Below are positions 34,841 to 44,746 of a DNA stretch of 64,000 bases, in pieces. The DNA comes from Roseiarcus sp963798015 (lineage in GTDB: Bacteria; Pseudomonadota; Alphaproteobacteria; Rhizobiales; Beijerinckiaceae). Made by a program: the position numbers and the translations under genes. The notes beneath the pieces were generated by a model, which was not told the DNA's origin, did no database searches, and saw only the letters and a list, made by a program, of their open reading frames with translations. Position 1 is the stretch's first letter. Each line of letters begins with the position of its first letter. Where the stretch lies: the NCBI GenBank assembly GCA_963798015.1, contig CAWCSA010000019.1:119243-183242 (forward strand), read 5' to 3'.

Positions 34841-37129
34841 ATGATTGCGCATCGATTTCTTTCAGCCGCTTTCATTGTCGGTTTGTTTGCGCCGCATTCG
34901 GCCTTCGCCATGGACTGGGAGATCGAACGCAATTTCCGCTATTTTCTCTATCCGTCGGACATGGCGGCGCAGAGGGTCGCGCGCGACCTCTATATCGTGC
35001 AGAAGGGCGCGACTCCGACGCCCGAACAACTCGAAAATCTCATGAACGGAGGGGGCTTCTGGAAGACAAAGCTTGGCGTCGCTGGCGATCTGCGAAAGCG
35101 GTGGCCAATCGCTTGGCCGCGCGATGACAACGCCACCCCCTATCAGCTTGTCGAACAATTGAGAATGCAGGAGGGAAGACCTCCGCCCGTCCTCGAGCAG
35201 GAACTCGACCGGCGCGGTTGGGCCAGTCTCCTTGTCCGAGAACGTTCATCGGCGCGCCTACACGAGGCCACTCTGACGGGATCGACCGAGACGTGCTGGA
35301 ATCCAGTGCAGAGACTGCACAGCGGCTGCGCCGTATGGGGCGACTACGTGCGCCCGCCCGGATGGATCGTCCGCGTGTTTGATCCCGACGCCATAGCCGG
35401 GCAATCGTGCCAATGGAGCCTCGCTGGCGGTGTCATCGCCGACACTGACCCAAGTCAGTTCGTCGGCGCAACCCGGCGCGCGCTTCAAGCGGGGACGACA
35501 ACGACCGCCGGCGATTGCCGCGAGGTCCGCATCGTCGTTCCCTCAATTCCGGCCGAGGCTAAGGCGGTCGGTGGTCAGGTGACCGTCATGCGAACCTCGC
35601 CGAACGGATCCCCAGTGAGCGTAACGGTTACGCCGCGGGACCGACTGGTGATCGGCTTTGGCGATTCCTTCACTTCTGGCGAAGGCAATCCGGAGCGCCT
35701 AGCCTTATTTTCCGGCAAGCCCTGGCCTGGCGGCAACCTTCCCGATCGTGCTCCCGATCCTGTGTCGCTCGCCACAAAGGACACACGCGCCCAATGGACT
35801 GACCGCTGGTGTCATCGCTCGGTTTATTCCTGGCAGATCCGAACCGCGCTCGACGCTGCGCTGAATGACCCTCACCAGTCCTTCACCATTCTACCTTATG
35901 GCTGCTCGGGCGCGACAATCATGGATGGCGTTCTCTATGGCTATAATGGCGTCGAGTGGAGCGCTGCGACTGACAAGGGCGTGGTCGGCAGCCGCTCCGA
36001 GGTCGGACTGGCGTATCAGGAAATCTGCCAGCCAGACGCCTTCCGTTCCTATTGCGCCTCGGGCGCGCCTTGGTGCGGACGAACTGACGCCCCGACTCCG
36101 CAGCAGGAACAGGCGCGCGGCTTCTACGCCGCCGCCGCACCCGCCCTGCGCCGCGCCGCCATGCGCTGCGGGCCGACGAATGTCTTCAAACGCTCGGCCG
36201 ACGCGCTGCTGATCGACATCGGCATTAACGACGTCGGCTTCGCAAGCTGGGCGGCGGGCATCATTCTGCAGGACCCTTTCCTCCGCTCCGCCGCCAGCGC
36301 GATGACGCCCTGTTTCGACGGGACCGCGCGGTGCGCCGCGACGCGGGAGCTCTTCGCACGGCTCGACAGCCGGTACGGACTTCTGCGGAGCGTTCTTGAT
36401 CAATACATGCTGCCTGATTTCGGGATCGACCCGTCGCATGTGATTGTCGCCGTCTATCCGCCGGCGCTCGAGAACGAGACCGGTGTGTTCTGCCCGCAAG
36501 GCAATGTGGGACTGACGATCGGGACCTTGCCGTCGCTTCTGGAGGCGCATTGCGCAGGGTCGTTCGCGCTCGGCGGCGTGCTGGCGCAATATCCTAAGAG
36601 CGATCAGGTTGAGCGGGACGTCGAGCAGGCGCGCGTGAAGTTGAATGAGAGCCTCGCGGCTTTCGCCTTAAAAACTCCGGCCTTCGACGTCGTCAACTCC
36701 TACACGTCCGACTACGCGAGGCGTGGGGTCTGCGCCACGACCGACGCGCAAAGCCACCCTACGGCTGGGGAGGCATGTTTCACGGCAAAGGACTTCGCCA
36801 ATCTGCATTGCGCCCTAAGCCCCGAGTCCATGCATGTGCCGCGTGCGGAGGCCGGCGGCTGCGCCAGCGATCCCTCGCAATTCCTGCCGTTCTCGCCCAA
36901 TCAGTTCGAGCCTTATCGCACCCGCACGCGGCTCTTCCGAACGATGAACGATGTGTTTCTCGCCATTAATCAGCGGCCTCCGCAATATCTTGACCAAAGC
37001 TCGTTCGGCGTCCTCGACCTCTCCGGGCGGGCCACCGGCGGCGCATTCCATCCGACCGCAGAAGGTCACGCAATGATCGCGAACGACGCGACGGAGGAAC
37101 TCTGTCAGCGCATCGGCTGCGGTCCCTGA
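34841..37129 (+). CDS. Secreted SGNH/GDSL-type hydrolase
   Basis: The 762-residue exported protein has a signal peptide ending AFA, an N-terminal unknown region (about 25-260) and an SGNH hydrolase domain. Block I is VIGFGDSFTSGEGNPE with the nucleophile Ser, block III is LIDIGINDVGFAS with the Asn, and the late His is in GGAFHPTAEGHAMIA. Many Cys pairs fit a disulfide-bonded periplasmic or extracellular esterase/lipase. The usual Asp three residues before the catalytic His is not evident, which is seen in some subfamilies. It lies just upstream of the glucoamylase gene, in the same direction. Confidence 0.82.
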   Translation: MIAHRFLSAAFIVGLFAPHSAFAMDWEIERNFRYFLYPSDMAAQRVARDLYIVQKGATPTPEQLENLMNGGGFWKTKLGVAGDLRKRWPIAWPRDDNATPYQLVEQLRMQEGRPPPVLEQELDRRGWASLLVRERSSARLHEATLTGSTETCWNPVQRLHSGCAVWGDYVRPPGWIVRVFDPDAIAGQSCQWSLAGGVIADTDPSQFVGATRRALQAGTTTTAGDCREVRIVVPSIPAEAKAVGGQVTVMRTSPNGSPVSVTVTPRDRLVIGFGDSFTSGEGNPERLALFSGKPWPGGNLPDRAPDPVSLATKDTRAQWTDRWCHRSVYSWQIRTALDAALNDPHQSFTILPYGCSGATIMDGVLYGYNGVEWSAATDKGVVGSRSEVGLAYQEICQPDAFRSYCASGAPWCGRTDAPTPQQEQARGFYAAAAPALRRAAMRCGPTNVFKRSADALLIDIGINDVGFASWAAGIILQDPFLRSAASAMTPCFDGTARCAATRELFARLDSRYGLLRSVLDQYMLPDFGIDPSHVIVAVYPPALENETGVFCPQGNVGLTIGTLPSLLEAHCAGSFALGGVLAQYPKSDQVERDVEQARVKLNESLAAFALKTPAFDVVNSYTSDYARRGVCATTDAQSHPTAGEACFTAKDFANLHCALSPESMHVPRAEAGGCASDPSQFLPFSPNQFEPYRTRTRLFRTMNDVFLAINQRPPQYLDQSSFGVLDLSGRATGGAFHPTAEGHAMIANDATEELCQRIGCGP

Positions 37130-37143
37130 TTTCGGTAGGCTTC

Positions 37144-39781
37144 ATGAGCAGGAAGTGTGTGATCCGAAGGAGTCGCCCTAGGTGTAGTCCTCGCCTTCAC
37201 ATCGCCAGCGCTAGCCCAATCCCAATCGTCTGACAGCCAGGGCTTGGCCGCCAGCGATGGTCCTGGCAGCGCAGCGTCATGGACAACGGGAAACAAGCTT
37301 GCTGTCGGCGCGTCGGCCACGACCGATAGCAAGGTATGGTTCACCGTCGCGAAGGGGATCGTCAGCGAGACTTTCTATCCGCGCCTTGACGTTCCGAATA
37401 TGCAGGACATGCAGTACGTCATCACGGACGGCTCGACCTTTGTCGACCTCGAACGCGACGCGACAAGCCATGCGGTCTCAATGTCGACGGAAAAGGCGCT
37501 CGAATACACCGTCACGAACACGGATACCCGACCGTCGGCTAGGTACCGCATCACCAGCACATATATAACCGACCCGAGCCGCAACACGCTCCTAATCCGC
37601 ACCCGTTTCGAGTCGTTGGATGGAGGCGTCTATCGGCTGTATCTGCTCGCAAACCCGAGCATAGCCGGCGGCGGCACCAACAACACTGCCTGGTGGGATG
37701 GCGCCAATTCCGCGCTCATGGCAAGCGGGACGCGAACTCTCTTTGGCGCGCCCTTGACGGTTGTTTCGGCCTTGAAGGCTGGAAGTCCTAACGCCTTCGT
37801 CGCGAACGATAACGGCTTCGCGACGATGGCAAGCGACTGCAATGTCGAATTGCACAAGACCATGGCGCTCGTCACCCGTTTCGACAGCGCCAACAACGGC
37901 AATGTGGTCCAGTGCGGCGAGATTGGCGGGATCGGCGCGGATACGACCTTCACGGTCGCGCTCGGCTACGGCGGCGACGCCACGACAGCCCTCGCGGCGG
38001 CGGAAGGATCGCTGGGCGCCGGATTCCCGGATCGAGAGGCTGCCTATAAAAACGGTTGGAGCAACTATGTCGATAGCCTGCGATCCGCCCCGTCCAATGT
38101 TTCGACGGATACTTTGCGCCGGCGGGTTTATTATATAGCGGCGATGGCGCTGCACGCCGCCGAGGACAAGACGTTCCGGGGTGCAAGCGTCGCAGGCTTC
38201 GCCACGCCATGGGGCGATTTCGTCAACGGCGACCAGCCCAACGATGGCTACCATCGCGTTTGGGGTCGTGATCTTTATCAGCAGGCGATGGGGCTGATCG
38301 CCGCGGGCGATTCGAGTCAGGCTCGACGCATGGCGCAGTTCTTATGGAGCTCGCAATTCGTTGGAACAGCAACGCCCGGAGATGGGACGACTTACGAGCC
38401 CGGTTCGTTCCCGCGCTACACGCCCGTCAGCGGGATTAGCGCAGCGGCTGCGAAGGATCTTGGATGCTGCGAGCAACTCGATGAGGAGGCTTTCGCAATC
38501 GTGCTCGCATGGATGACAGGGCTGACCGACAGCTCTACCTATCGGAAGATCAAAACGACCGCGGATCATATCGTGGGCGTCGGAACGGCCACGACGGAGC
38601 GCTGGGAGGAGCAGTTCGGTCAATCCCCTTCGTCGATAGCGGCGGTCATTGCTGGGCTAATCGCGGCTACTGACATAGCGCGCCAGAACAACGATGCCGC
38701 CAGCGCGGCCCGTTGGGAGTTGACAGCCAATTCATGGCGTTCGAGTCTCGCCGATCGAACGTATACCACCGATGGATATTGGGGCGGTCATCGTTATTTT
38801 GAACGCATCGACACGGCGCAGGATCCCAACGGATCCCAGACGATTCATTTCAACGAGGGCGATTTTCTGGCTCACGACGTCGCGGATTTCGGCTTTCTTG
38901 ATCTAGTGCGGCTCGGCGTCGTCGCGCCCAATGACCCAAACGTAGCGGCTTCGCTTGCGCCGTCCGCAGCCGCATCGGACGGCAACTCCACCGTTCAGGT
39001 CACGATGCCCAGTCGGGACATCTACTTCCACCGCTACAATCACGACAGCTACGGCGAAAGCAATGGCGACTGCACAGGGTGGCCGAGCAGTCCCAATGCA
39101 GCCAACCGTTACGGCCGGTTCTGGCCTGTTCTCTCAGGGGAACGCGGCGAATACGAAATCGCGAACGGACGCCCAGCGAATCTCTACCTACAGTCGATGG
39201 CCGATGCTGCGAACGACGGCTACTTACTGCCTGAACAGGTTTGGGACCGTCCTGACATCGCTTGTTTCACGGTCGGCCGCCCGACCGGTAGCGCCGCTCC
39301 TCTCAACTGGGCGGAGGGGCAATACCTGCGTCTCGCCCACTCAATCGACGCTGGTTACAACCTCGACACGCCATCCGTCGTTAAAGCCAAGTATCGCGGC
39401 GCAGGTCCAATTCTCGGCGCTGCCGGCAGGTGCATCGACGACGCGGCCGCGGGCACCGACAACGGGACTGCGATCCAGCTCTTCCCCTGCAACGGGACAG
39501 TCGCCCAGAATTGGTCCTGGAGCAGCCCCGACGGCACGCTCCGGGCGCTCAACAAGTGCTTGGACGTCACTGGCGGCGCGACTGCCAGCGGAACGCCGCT
39601 TCAGCTCTGGGACTGCAACGGCACAGCCGCTCAGGAATGGCGCTGGCGACAACAGACCCAACTCGTGAACCCGCAGTCTGGCCGCTGCTTGAATGTCGCC
39701 GGTGGAAGCATCGCCGACGGCGCGAGGCTTGAGATCTCAGACTGTGACGACACTGCAGGTCAGGTTTGGGGGCTGCCCTGA
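37144..39781 (+). CDS. Secreted GH15 glucoamylase with C-terminal ricin-type lectin domain
   Basis: From 37244 the frame encodes an N-terminal beta-sandwich (TTDSKVWFTVAKGIVSETFY), the GH15 barrel with catalytic acids in ERWEEQFGQSPSSIAAV and LSGERGEYEI, and a ricin-B lectin domain with three QxW repeats (QNWSW, QEWRW, QVWGL) for carbohydrate binding. Just upstream the same frame gives a signal peptide core (ALGVVLAFTSPALAQSQ) but no start codon before a stop. ATG 37144 (MSRKCVIRR) is one base out of frame, and the extra G near 37169 (GGAGTC) separates them. With that base removed, a normal exported enzyme results. It releases glucose from starch or glycogen-like glucans. Confidence 0.82.
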
Positions 39782-39847
39782 GGTGGGGAGGTCTCGACTG
39801 AAGACAACAGGTTCTTTTCCAAGTGGCGATCGCTCCCGTCTGAATCG

Positions 39848-40609
39848 ATGAAGATCGCCAGTTTCAATATCAACAACATCAACCGCCGCTTGACGAACCT
39901 GCTGAACTGGCTCCGCGAAGCCGAGCCCGACATCGTGTGCCTTCAGGAGCTCAAAGCCGCGGACACCGAGTTCCCGGCGGAGGCAATCCGGCAGGCGGGC
40001 TATCATGCGGTATGCCGCGGCGAGAGGCGCTGGAACGGCGTGGCGATTCTTGCGCAATGGGCTCCGGTTGTGACTCGCATGGACTTGCCAGGCGACACCC
40101 CCGATGGGCAATGCCGCTATCTCGAGGCCGCCGTCAACGGCGTGCTCATTGCCTCGATCTACGCTCCCAATGGAAACCCCCAGCCCGGTCCCAAATTCGA
40201 TTACAAGCTCGCTTGGCTCAAGCGCTTGAACACCCATGCCGCTGAACTCTACGCGACTGGAGCGCCTGTCGTGCTCGCGGGAGATTACAACATTGTGCCG
40301 ACAGATCTCGACATCTACTCAACGAAGTCCTGGGATCATAACGCCCTGTTGCAGCCTGAGAGCCGCGCTGCGTATCAGCGCCTTCTCGCGCAGGGCTGGA
40401 CCGACGCCATTCGCGCGCTCCATCCCAAAGAGCGGATGTACACGTTTTGGGACTACATGCGGAACCGTTGGGAGCGCGATGGCGGCCTGCGTCTTGATCA
40501 CATTCTGCTAAGTTCCACGTTGACGGAGCGCCTACAAAGCGCCGGCGTCGATCGCCAAACGCGAGGAATGGCGGACGCTAGACTAGCGAACACGCGCCCG
40601 TGTGGGTAA
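39848..40609 (+). CDS. xthA: Exodeoxyribonuclease III (XthA), C-terminus frameshifted
   Basis: The protein has the Mg-binding and catalytic motifs of the AP-endonuclease/DNase I fold: ASFNINNIN, CLQELKA, IYAPNGNP, VLAGDYNIVPTDLD and RLDHILLS. The family ends with SDHAP, whose His is catalytic. Here the frame leaves sense at about 40577-40587, where GCTAGACTAGCG looks like a 5-base (ACTAG) insertion. The alternative frame continues EHAPVWVRLRDGPDRR, so the His is lost from the encoded protein, and even the restored motif has Glu for Asp. The restored frame has no stop before the next gene. Base-excision repair function is doubtful. Confidence 0.82.
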   Translation: MKIASFNINNINRRLTNLLNWLREAEPDIVCLQELKAADTEFPAEAIRQAGYHAVCRGERRWNGVAILAQWAPVVTRMDLPGDTPDGQCRYLEAAVNGVLIASIYAPNGNPQPGPKFDYKLAWLKRLNTHAAELYATGAPVVLAGDYNIVPTDLDIYSTKSWDHNALLQPESRAAYQRLLAQGWTDAIRALHPKERMYTFWDYMRNRWERDGGLRLDHILLSSTLTERLQSAGVDRQTRGMADARLANTRPCG

Positions 40610-40680
40610 GACTTCGGGATGGGCCAGACCGCCGCGGCAATCTGCTTCGAGAGGCTAGTGGCAAGACGATTGCGGCAGGG

Positions 40681-41604
40681 ATGACGGCGGCGCCGAAAAC
40701 GGAGCGATCAACCCATCGGGCCGGCGATGGGACAGGACGGAAACGGCCTCCAGCGAGAATTGGTCAGCCCACACTCTCGGGTCGCCCGCTGCTCGTGATC
40801 GACGGCGACTCCTTCGCCCATCGCTCGTACCATGCATTGCCGAAAACCATTCGCCGCAGCGACGGCAAGGGCGCGGGCGCTATCCTTGGCTTCGCGAACT
40901 TCATGTTGCGCCTCTACGCGGACGAGCGGCCCCGCGCGATCATTGTCGGCTGGGACAGCTTGGAGGCGCCGACGAAACGCCACGAAATGTTTCCGGCCTA
41001 TCAGAGCGGGCGCGAGTTCGATGATGATCTGATAGAGCAGTTAAAGGTCCTGCCGGAACTTGTCGCCGCGTTTGGGTTTGCGAACGCCAAAGCCCCAGGG
41101 TACGAGGCGGACGACTTTCTCGCCGCCGCAGTTTCTGCTGAGGAGCGTGCAGGCGGCTCTGCACTGGTGGCAAGCGGCGATCGGGATTCCTTTCAGCTCG
41201 CCTCGTCGCGCACGACGATCCTCTATCCGTCGCGGGGCGGGGAAATAGCGCGCATAGGGCCTGAAGAGGTCCGGCAACGATATGGCGTTGATCCAAATCA
41301 GGTGCCGGACTTCATTGCGCTCCGCGGGGACCCTTCTGACAAATTGCCTGGCGCTGCCGGAGTCGGGCCAAAACGAGCGGCTCAATTGGTGCGACGGTAC
41401 GGCACGCTTAATGGAGTCCTTGAGGCCGGTCTCTTTAAAACTCAGGCCGAGATGCTCCGCCTCTATCGGTTGATCGCGACGATGGACGCGAAAGCGCCGC
41501 TGCCCTTGCTCGCCGATCAGGAGCCGACATGGGGCTCAGCTTCGACCTTTACGCGCGATTGGGGGCTGAATCAGTTGGCTGACCGTTTGGGTGAGATGGC
41601 TTGA
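40681..41604 (+). CDS. 5'-3' exonuclease (PIN and H3TH domains, FEN/Pol I-like)
   Basis: It has the N-terminal PIN-like nuclease motifs LLVIDGDSFAHRSYHALP, APGYEADDFLAA and VASGDRDSFQLAS, then the helix-hairpin/H3TH region DFIALRGDPSDKLPGAAGVG. It matches the free-standing 5'-3' exonucleases and the N-terminal domain of DNA polymerase I. ATG 40681 gives a short basic tail before the domain; the frame is open upstream into xthA. It lies 72 bp after the xthA stop. Confidence 0.85.
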   Translation: MTAAPKTERSTHRAGDGTGRKRPPARIGQPTLSGRPLLVIDGDSFAHRSYHALPKTIRRSDGKGAGAILGFANFMLRLYADERPRAIIVGWDSLEAPTKRHEMFPAYQSGREFDDDLIEQLKVLPELVAAFGFANAKAPGYEADDFLAAAVSAEERAGGSALVASGDRDSFQLASSRTTILYPSRGGEIARIGPEEVRQRYGVDPNQVPDFIALRGDPSDKLPGAAGVGPKRAAQLVRRYGTLNGVLEAGLFKTQAEMLRLYRLIATMDAKAPLPLLADQEPTWGSASTFTRDWGLNQLADRLGEMA

Positions 41605-41867
41605 CCTTGTGGTCAGGAATGTCGCGAAAGGCGGTTCGTCGTCATTCCCTGCACGGGCCGGAACAACATGGTTGCGATTGGATCAACCGTCAAAGATCGG
41701 GCGCTTACGCTGCGGGTCAGATTTGGCGCCTATCCTGAGAGTGCGCGGCGTCGCCCCGGAAAGGTGGGTTTCCCCACGAATTAGCGGTCATCGACCGCCA
41801 CAACGCTTCGCTTGCGGCGCGGCCGGCCTCGTGCAGTTTGGGCAGAATGCTGGAAGGGATGAAAAGC

Positions 41868-43798
41868 ATGGCCGCTAGCCCCTATGGCTTTTGGACGTCT
41901 CCCATAACTTCGGACCTCGTCGTCGCGGATTCGATCCGTCTCGAGCAGGTTTCGCTCGACGGCGACGCAATCTATTGGACCGAGACCCAACCGCAAAAGC
42001 AGGGACGAACCTTCGTCTACCGCATCGGCGCGGACGGGGAGCCGGAACGCGTGACGCCCGACGACGCCAACGCTTTCAGCGTTCGAGCGCGCGCACACGA
42101 GTACGGCGGCGGCGCGTTCGTCGTCAGCGACGGGGTGATTTATTTCTCGAACAATATCGATCAGCGGCTCTATCGTCAGGATGCGGCCCGGCCGCCGAGC
42201 CCGATCACGCCAGCTCCAGCCGGAGCTGCTGCAGATGCGTTCCGGTACGCAGATGGCGTTATCGATCGCCGGCGGGGGCGCATGGTTTGCGTCCGGGAAG
42301 GTCACACTGGGGAAGGGGAGGCGACAACGACGCTAGTGGCCGTTGACCTTTCTGGCGCAACCGCAACTCAGGTTCTCGTCTCGGGAAACGACTTCTATTC
42401 CACGCCACGTCTCAGCCCCGACGGAAACCGCATGTCCTGGCTCACGTGGCGAAATCCCGATATGCCGTGGGTGGCGACCGAGGTCTGGGTCGGGGACATC
42501 CTCCCGGATGGGACCATCGGAAATCCGCGCCGAGTCGCGGGCGGGCGAGACGAGTCGGTGTTTCAGCCGGAATGGTCGCCTGACGGGGATCTCTATTTCG
42601 TATCGGACCGAGGTTCGGGCTGGTGGAATCTCTATCGCGCGCACGATGGCGCTATCGAGCCCATGGCGGAGATGGACGCGGAATTCGGGAGACCGCAATG
42701 GCAGTTCGGCATGTCGACCTACGCGTTCGAGTCCGCGGACCGTCTCATCTCATGCTTCGTCCGCGACGGCGTCTGGACGCTGGTTGGTATCGATACGCGG
42801 TCCAAGCGCTGCGACGTCATTCGGACCGAATTTACTGACATAGCCCAGCTCCGCGCCGGTCGAGGGCGGGCCGTGTTCATCGGCGGGTCGTCTTCTCAGG
42901 CCCCTGCGCTCGTCGACCTCGACCTGAATAACGGAACTCACCGCGTCTTGCGTCGCTCGTTCGTCCTTCGCGAGGAGGTCCGTCGCTACGTTTCGGTGCC
43001 CCAGCCGATCGCTTTCCCGACGGGCAGCGGGGAGACGGCCCATGCGTTCTACTATCCGCCCTTTCGCCCGAGTTCGCCGCGCCAGCGGACGAGAAGGCGC
43101 CGGGGCTCGTGAAGAGTCACGGAGGGCCAACGTCGGCCGCCTCGAGCACCCTTTCGCTTTCGACGCAATACTGGACGAGCCGCGGGATTGGGGTGCTCGA
43201 CGTGAACTATCGCGGCAGCACAGGTTACGGCCGCCCCTACCGGCTACGGCTCGAAAAACAGTGGGGCCTCGTCGACGTCGAGGACTGCGTCGCCGGCGCG
43301 CGCTGGCTGGTCGCGAACCGGAACGCCAACTCCAAGCGGCTCATGATCAGCGGCGGCAGCGCCGGCGGTTACACGACACTCTGCGCGCTCACGCCTAAAG
43401 ACGACAAAGTGTTCAGCGCCGGTGCGAGCTATTACGGCGTCAGCGACCTCGAGGCCCTCGCGCGCGACACCCACAAATTCGAGTCCCGCTACCTGGACTG
43501 GCTGATTGGTCCCTATCCCCACGACAGAGACACCTATGCCGAACGCTCCCCCATCAACCATGTCGATCGGCTCTCGGCGCCGGTGATCTTCTTCCAGGGA
43601 GCGGAGGATCGCGTCGTCCCCCCGAGCCAGACAGAACTCATGGTCGCGGCGCTGAAGGACCGTGGCGTTCCAGTCGGCTATCTTCTCTTTGATGGCGAGC
43701 AGCATGGTTTCCGGAAGGCCGAGAACATAAAGCGCGCCCTCGACGCGGAGCTCTATTTCTACGCAATGCTGATCCTGCGCTCCGGGCTCCGGTTCTAA
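41868..43798 (+). pseudogene. S9 family prolyl oligopeptidase-like peptidase, frameshifted
   Basis: The N-terminal part (to 43112) is a beta-propeller with TolB-like repeats (YSTPRLSPDGNRMSWLTW, FQPEWSPDGDLYFVSDRG). The second part (from about 43065) is an alpha/beta-hydrolase with Ser in ISGGSAGGYTT, Asp in EDRVVPPSQ and His in GEQHGFR. Near 43065 one base is missing. The natural text PEFAAPADEKAPGLVKSHGG lies in the other frame, so as written the peptidase is split in two (stop at 43112). ATG 41868 fits the family start; GGAAGGG lies upstream. Cytoplasmic, probably a dipeptidyl or acylaminoacyl peptidase. Confidence 0.82.
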
Positions 43799-43941
43799 TG
43801 TTTACCGTGGATTTGACGCTTGAGCCCGGTGTTCGCAGACAGACTGCCGTTGTCTGTCACTCGGCGTGGGGTCCGAACGCCGATCGGCTCGCCAACTCGT
43901 TGACTTGTCCGAGAAAGCAAGGGTCAACCTTGGAAGCCGAT

Positions 43942-44265
43942 TCACACGTAGGATTCGGGCACGATCCATGAGGGACCACGCAGAAGTGCGAATCCCCGTG
44001 ACTCAATCCACGGGTAGCCGATCGCGCGCGGATCGTCGGGCAGCTCGTGGAACGTCTCCGTGTCGATCGCAACAAGCACGTAGTTATCAGGCAACATGTC
44101 CCAGTCGAGGTCCAGATGGACGCGAACCTCGAGCACCGCGAGCGCCGCAGTCTCCGCGGCATTAGATCAGTGGTCGCCCGGTGTGTTCCAGCGGCCGCCA
44201 TAGAGCGGGCGCCGTTACCCGAGAGATCTGAACGGCCGCCGACAAATCCGCTAGACCGTCGTCAC
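43942..44265 (-). pseudogene. RES-domain toxin remnant
   Basis: One continuous frame from GTG 44265, interrupted by three stop codons, reads like a RES toxin: RICRRPF, then LYGGRWNTPGDH, then SNAAETAALAVLEVRVHLDL and NYVLVAIDTETFHELPDD, ALLRGPSWIVPESYV. GGRWN and the AETAALA helix are the family hallmarks, and RES proteins degrade NAD. Codon 5 TAG sits where VWR is usual, and TGA replaces a residue after GDH. The usual C-terminal part is missing. It overlaps the antitoxin remnant as in live pairs. Inactive. Confidence 0.75.
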
Positions 44266-44336
44266 ACGGCGAGGCCATGATCGATCCGGCGAAGGAGGTC
44301 TTCTACCTCCCTTGCGCCTTCGGTGGTGTCGAGCAT
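44262..44336 (-). pseudogene. Xre/MbcA/ParS-type antitoxin C-terminal remnant
   Basis: The last 24 codons of an antitoxin are kept (MLDTTEGAREVEDLLRRI, then DHGLAV), matching the conserved ending of DUF2384 antitoxins that pair with RES toxins. The stop overlaps the toxin start. Upstream, 44337-44460, the N-terminal part is not recognisable; another frame there gives SLTSIRQGKEARQAHLEAR, which I cannot assign. Confidence 0.65.
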
Positions 44337-44460
44337 TCCAGCTGCGGCTAGCGTGCCTCAAGGTGAGCTTGGCGGGCTTCCTTGCCTTGGCGAATGCTGG
44401 TCAGTGACTCAAGCTTCACGTTCGGTCGCCGTCAGAAGAGTTGATCAAAGGAGGGCGTCC

Positions 44461-44640
44461 TCAACGGCGATGACCAAGACCGATGCCGATTGTCTTCGCC
44501 TTTTGCCGAACCGCCGCCTCGGTCCGTTTCATCGCCTTCGCGACCTCCACCACAGGTGTCCTTGTTTGCGAATGGGCCTTGAGTTGTCGCAGATCCTCTT
44601 TGGTCCACGGATTGCGGACAAGGGTCTTCTTTTTCGGCAT
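44461..44640 (-). CDS. Small Myb/SANT-like helix-turn-helix protein
   Basis: The 59-residue basic protein (MPKKKTLVRNPWTKEDLRQL, then TPVVEVAKAMKRTEAAVRQK) has the W-T-x-E-D-x-x-x-L and RTEAAVRQKA pattern of SANT/Myb-like helices. ATG 44640 follows GGAG. Small proteins like this are common in Rhizobiales. DNA binding is likely, targets unknown. Confidence 0.7.
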   Translation of the reverse strand: MPKKKTLVRNPWTKEDLRQLKAHSQTRTPVVEVAKAMKRTEAAVRQKAKTIGIGLGHRR

Positions 44641-44746
44641 GGCTTCCACTCCTCTCTCCGGCCGATCGATGGTGCTATCATCGCGGCCCGTGTTGAGCCG
44701 ATTCGATCGAGGTCCTCGACTTCGTAACCAAGTACCACATCCCCCG

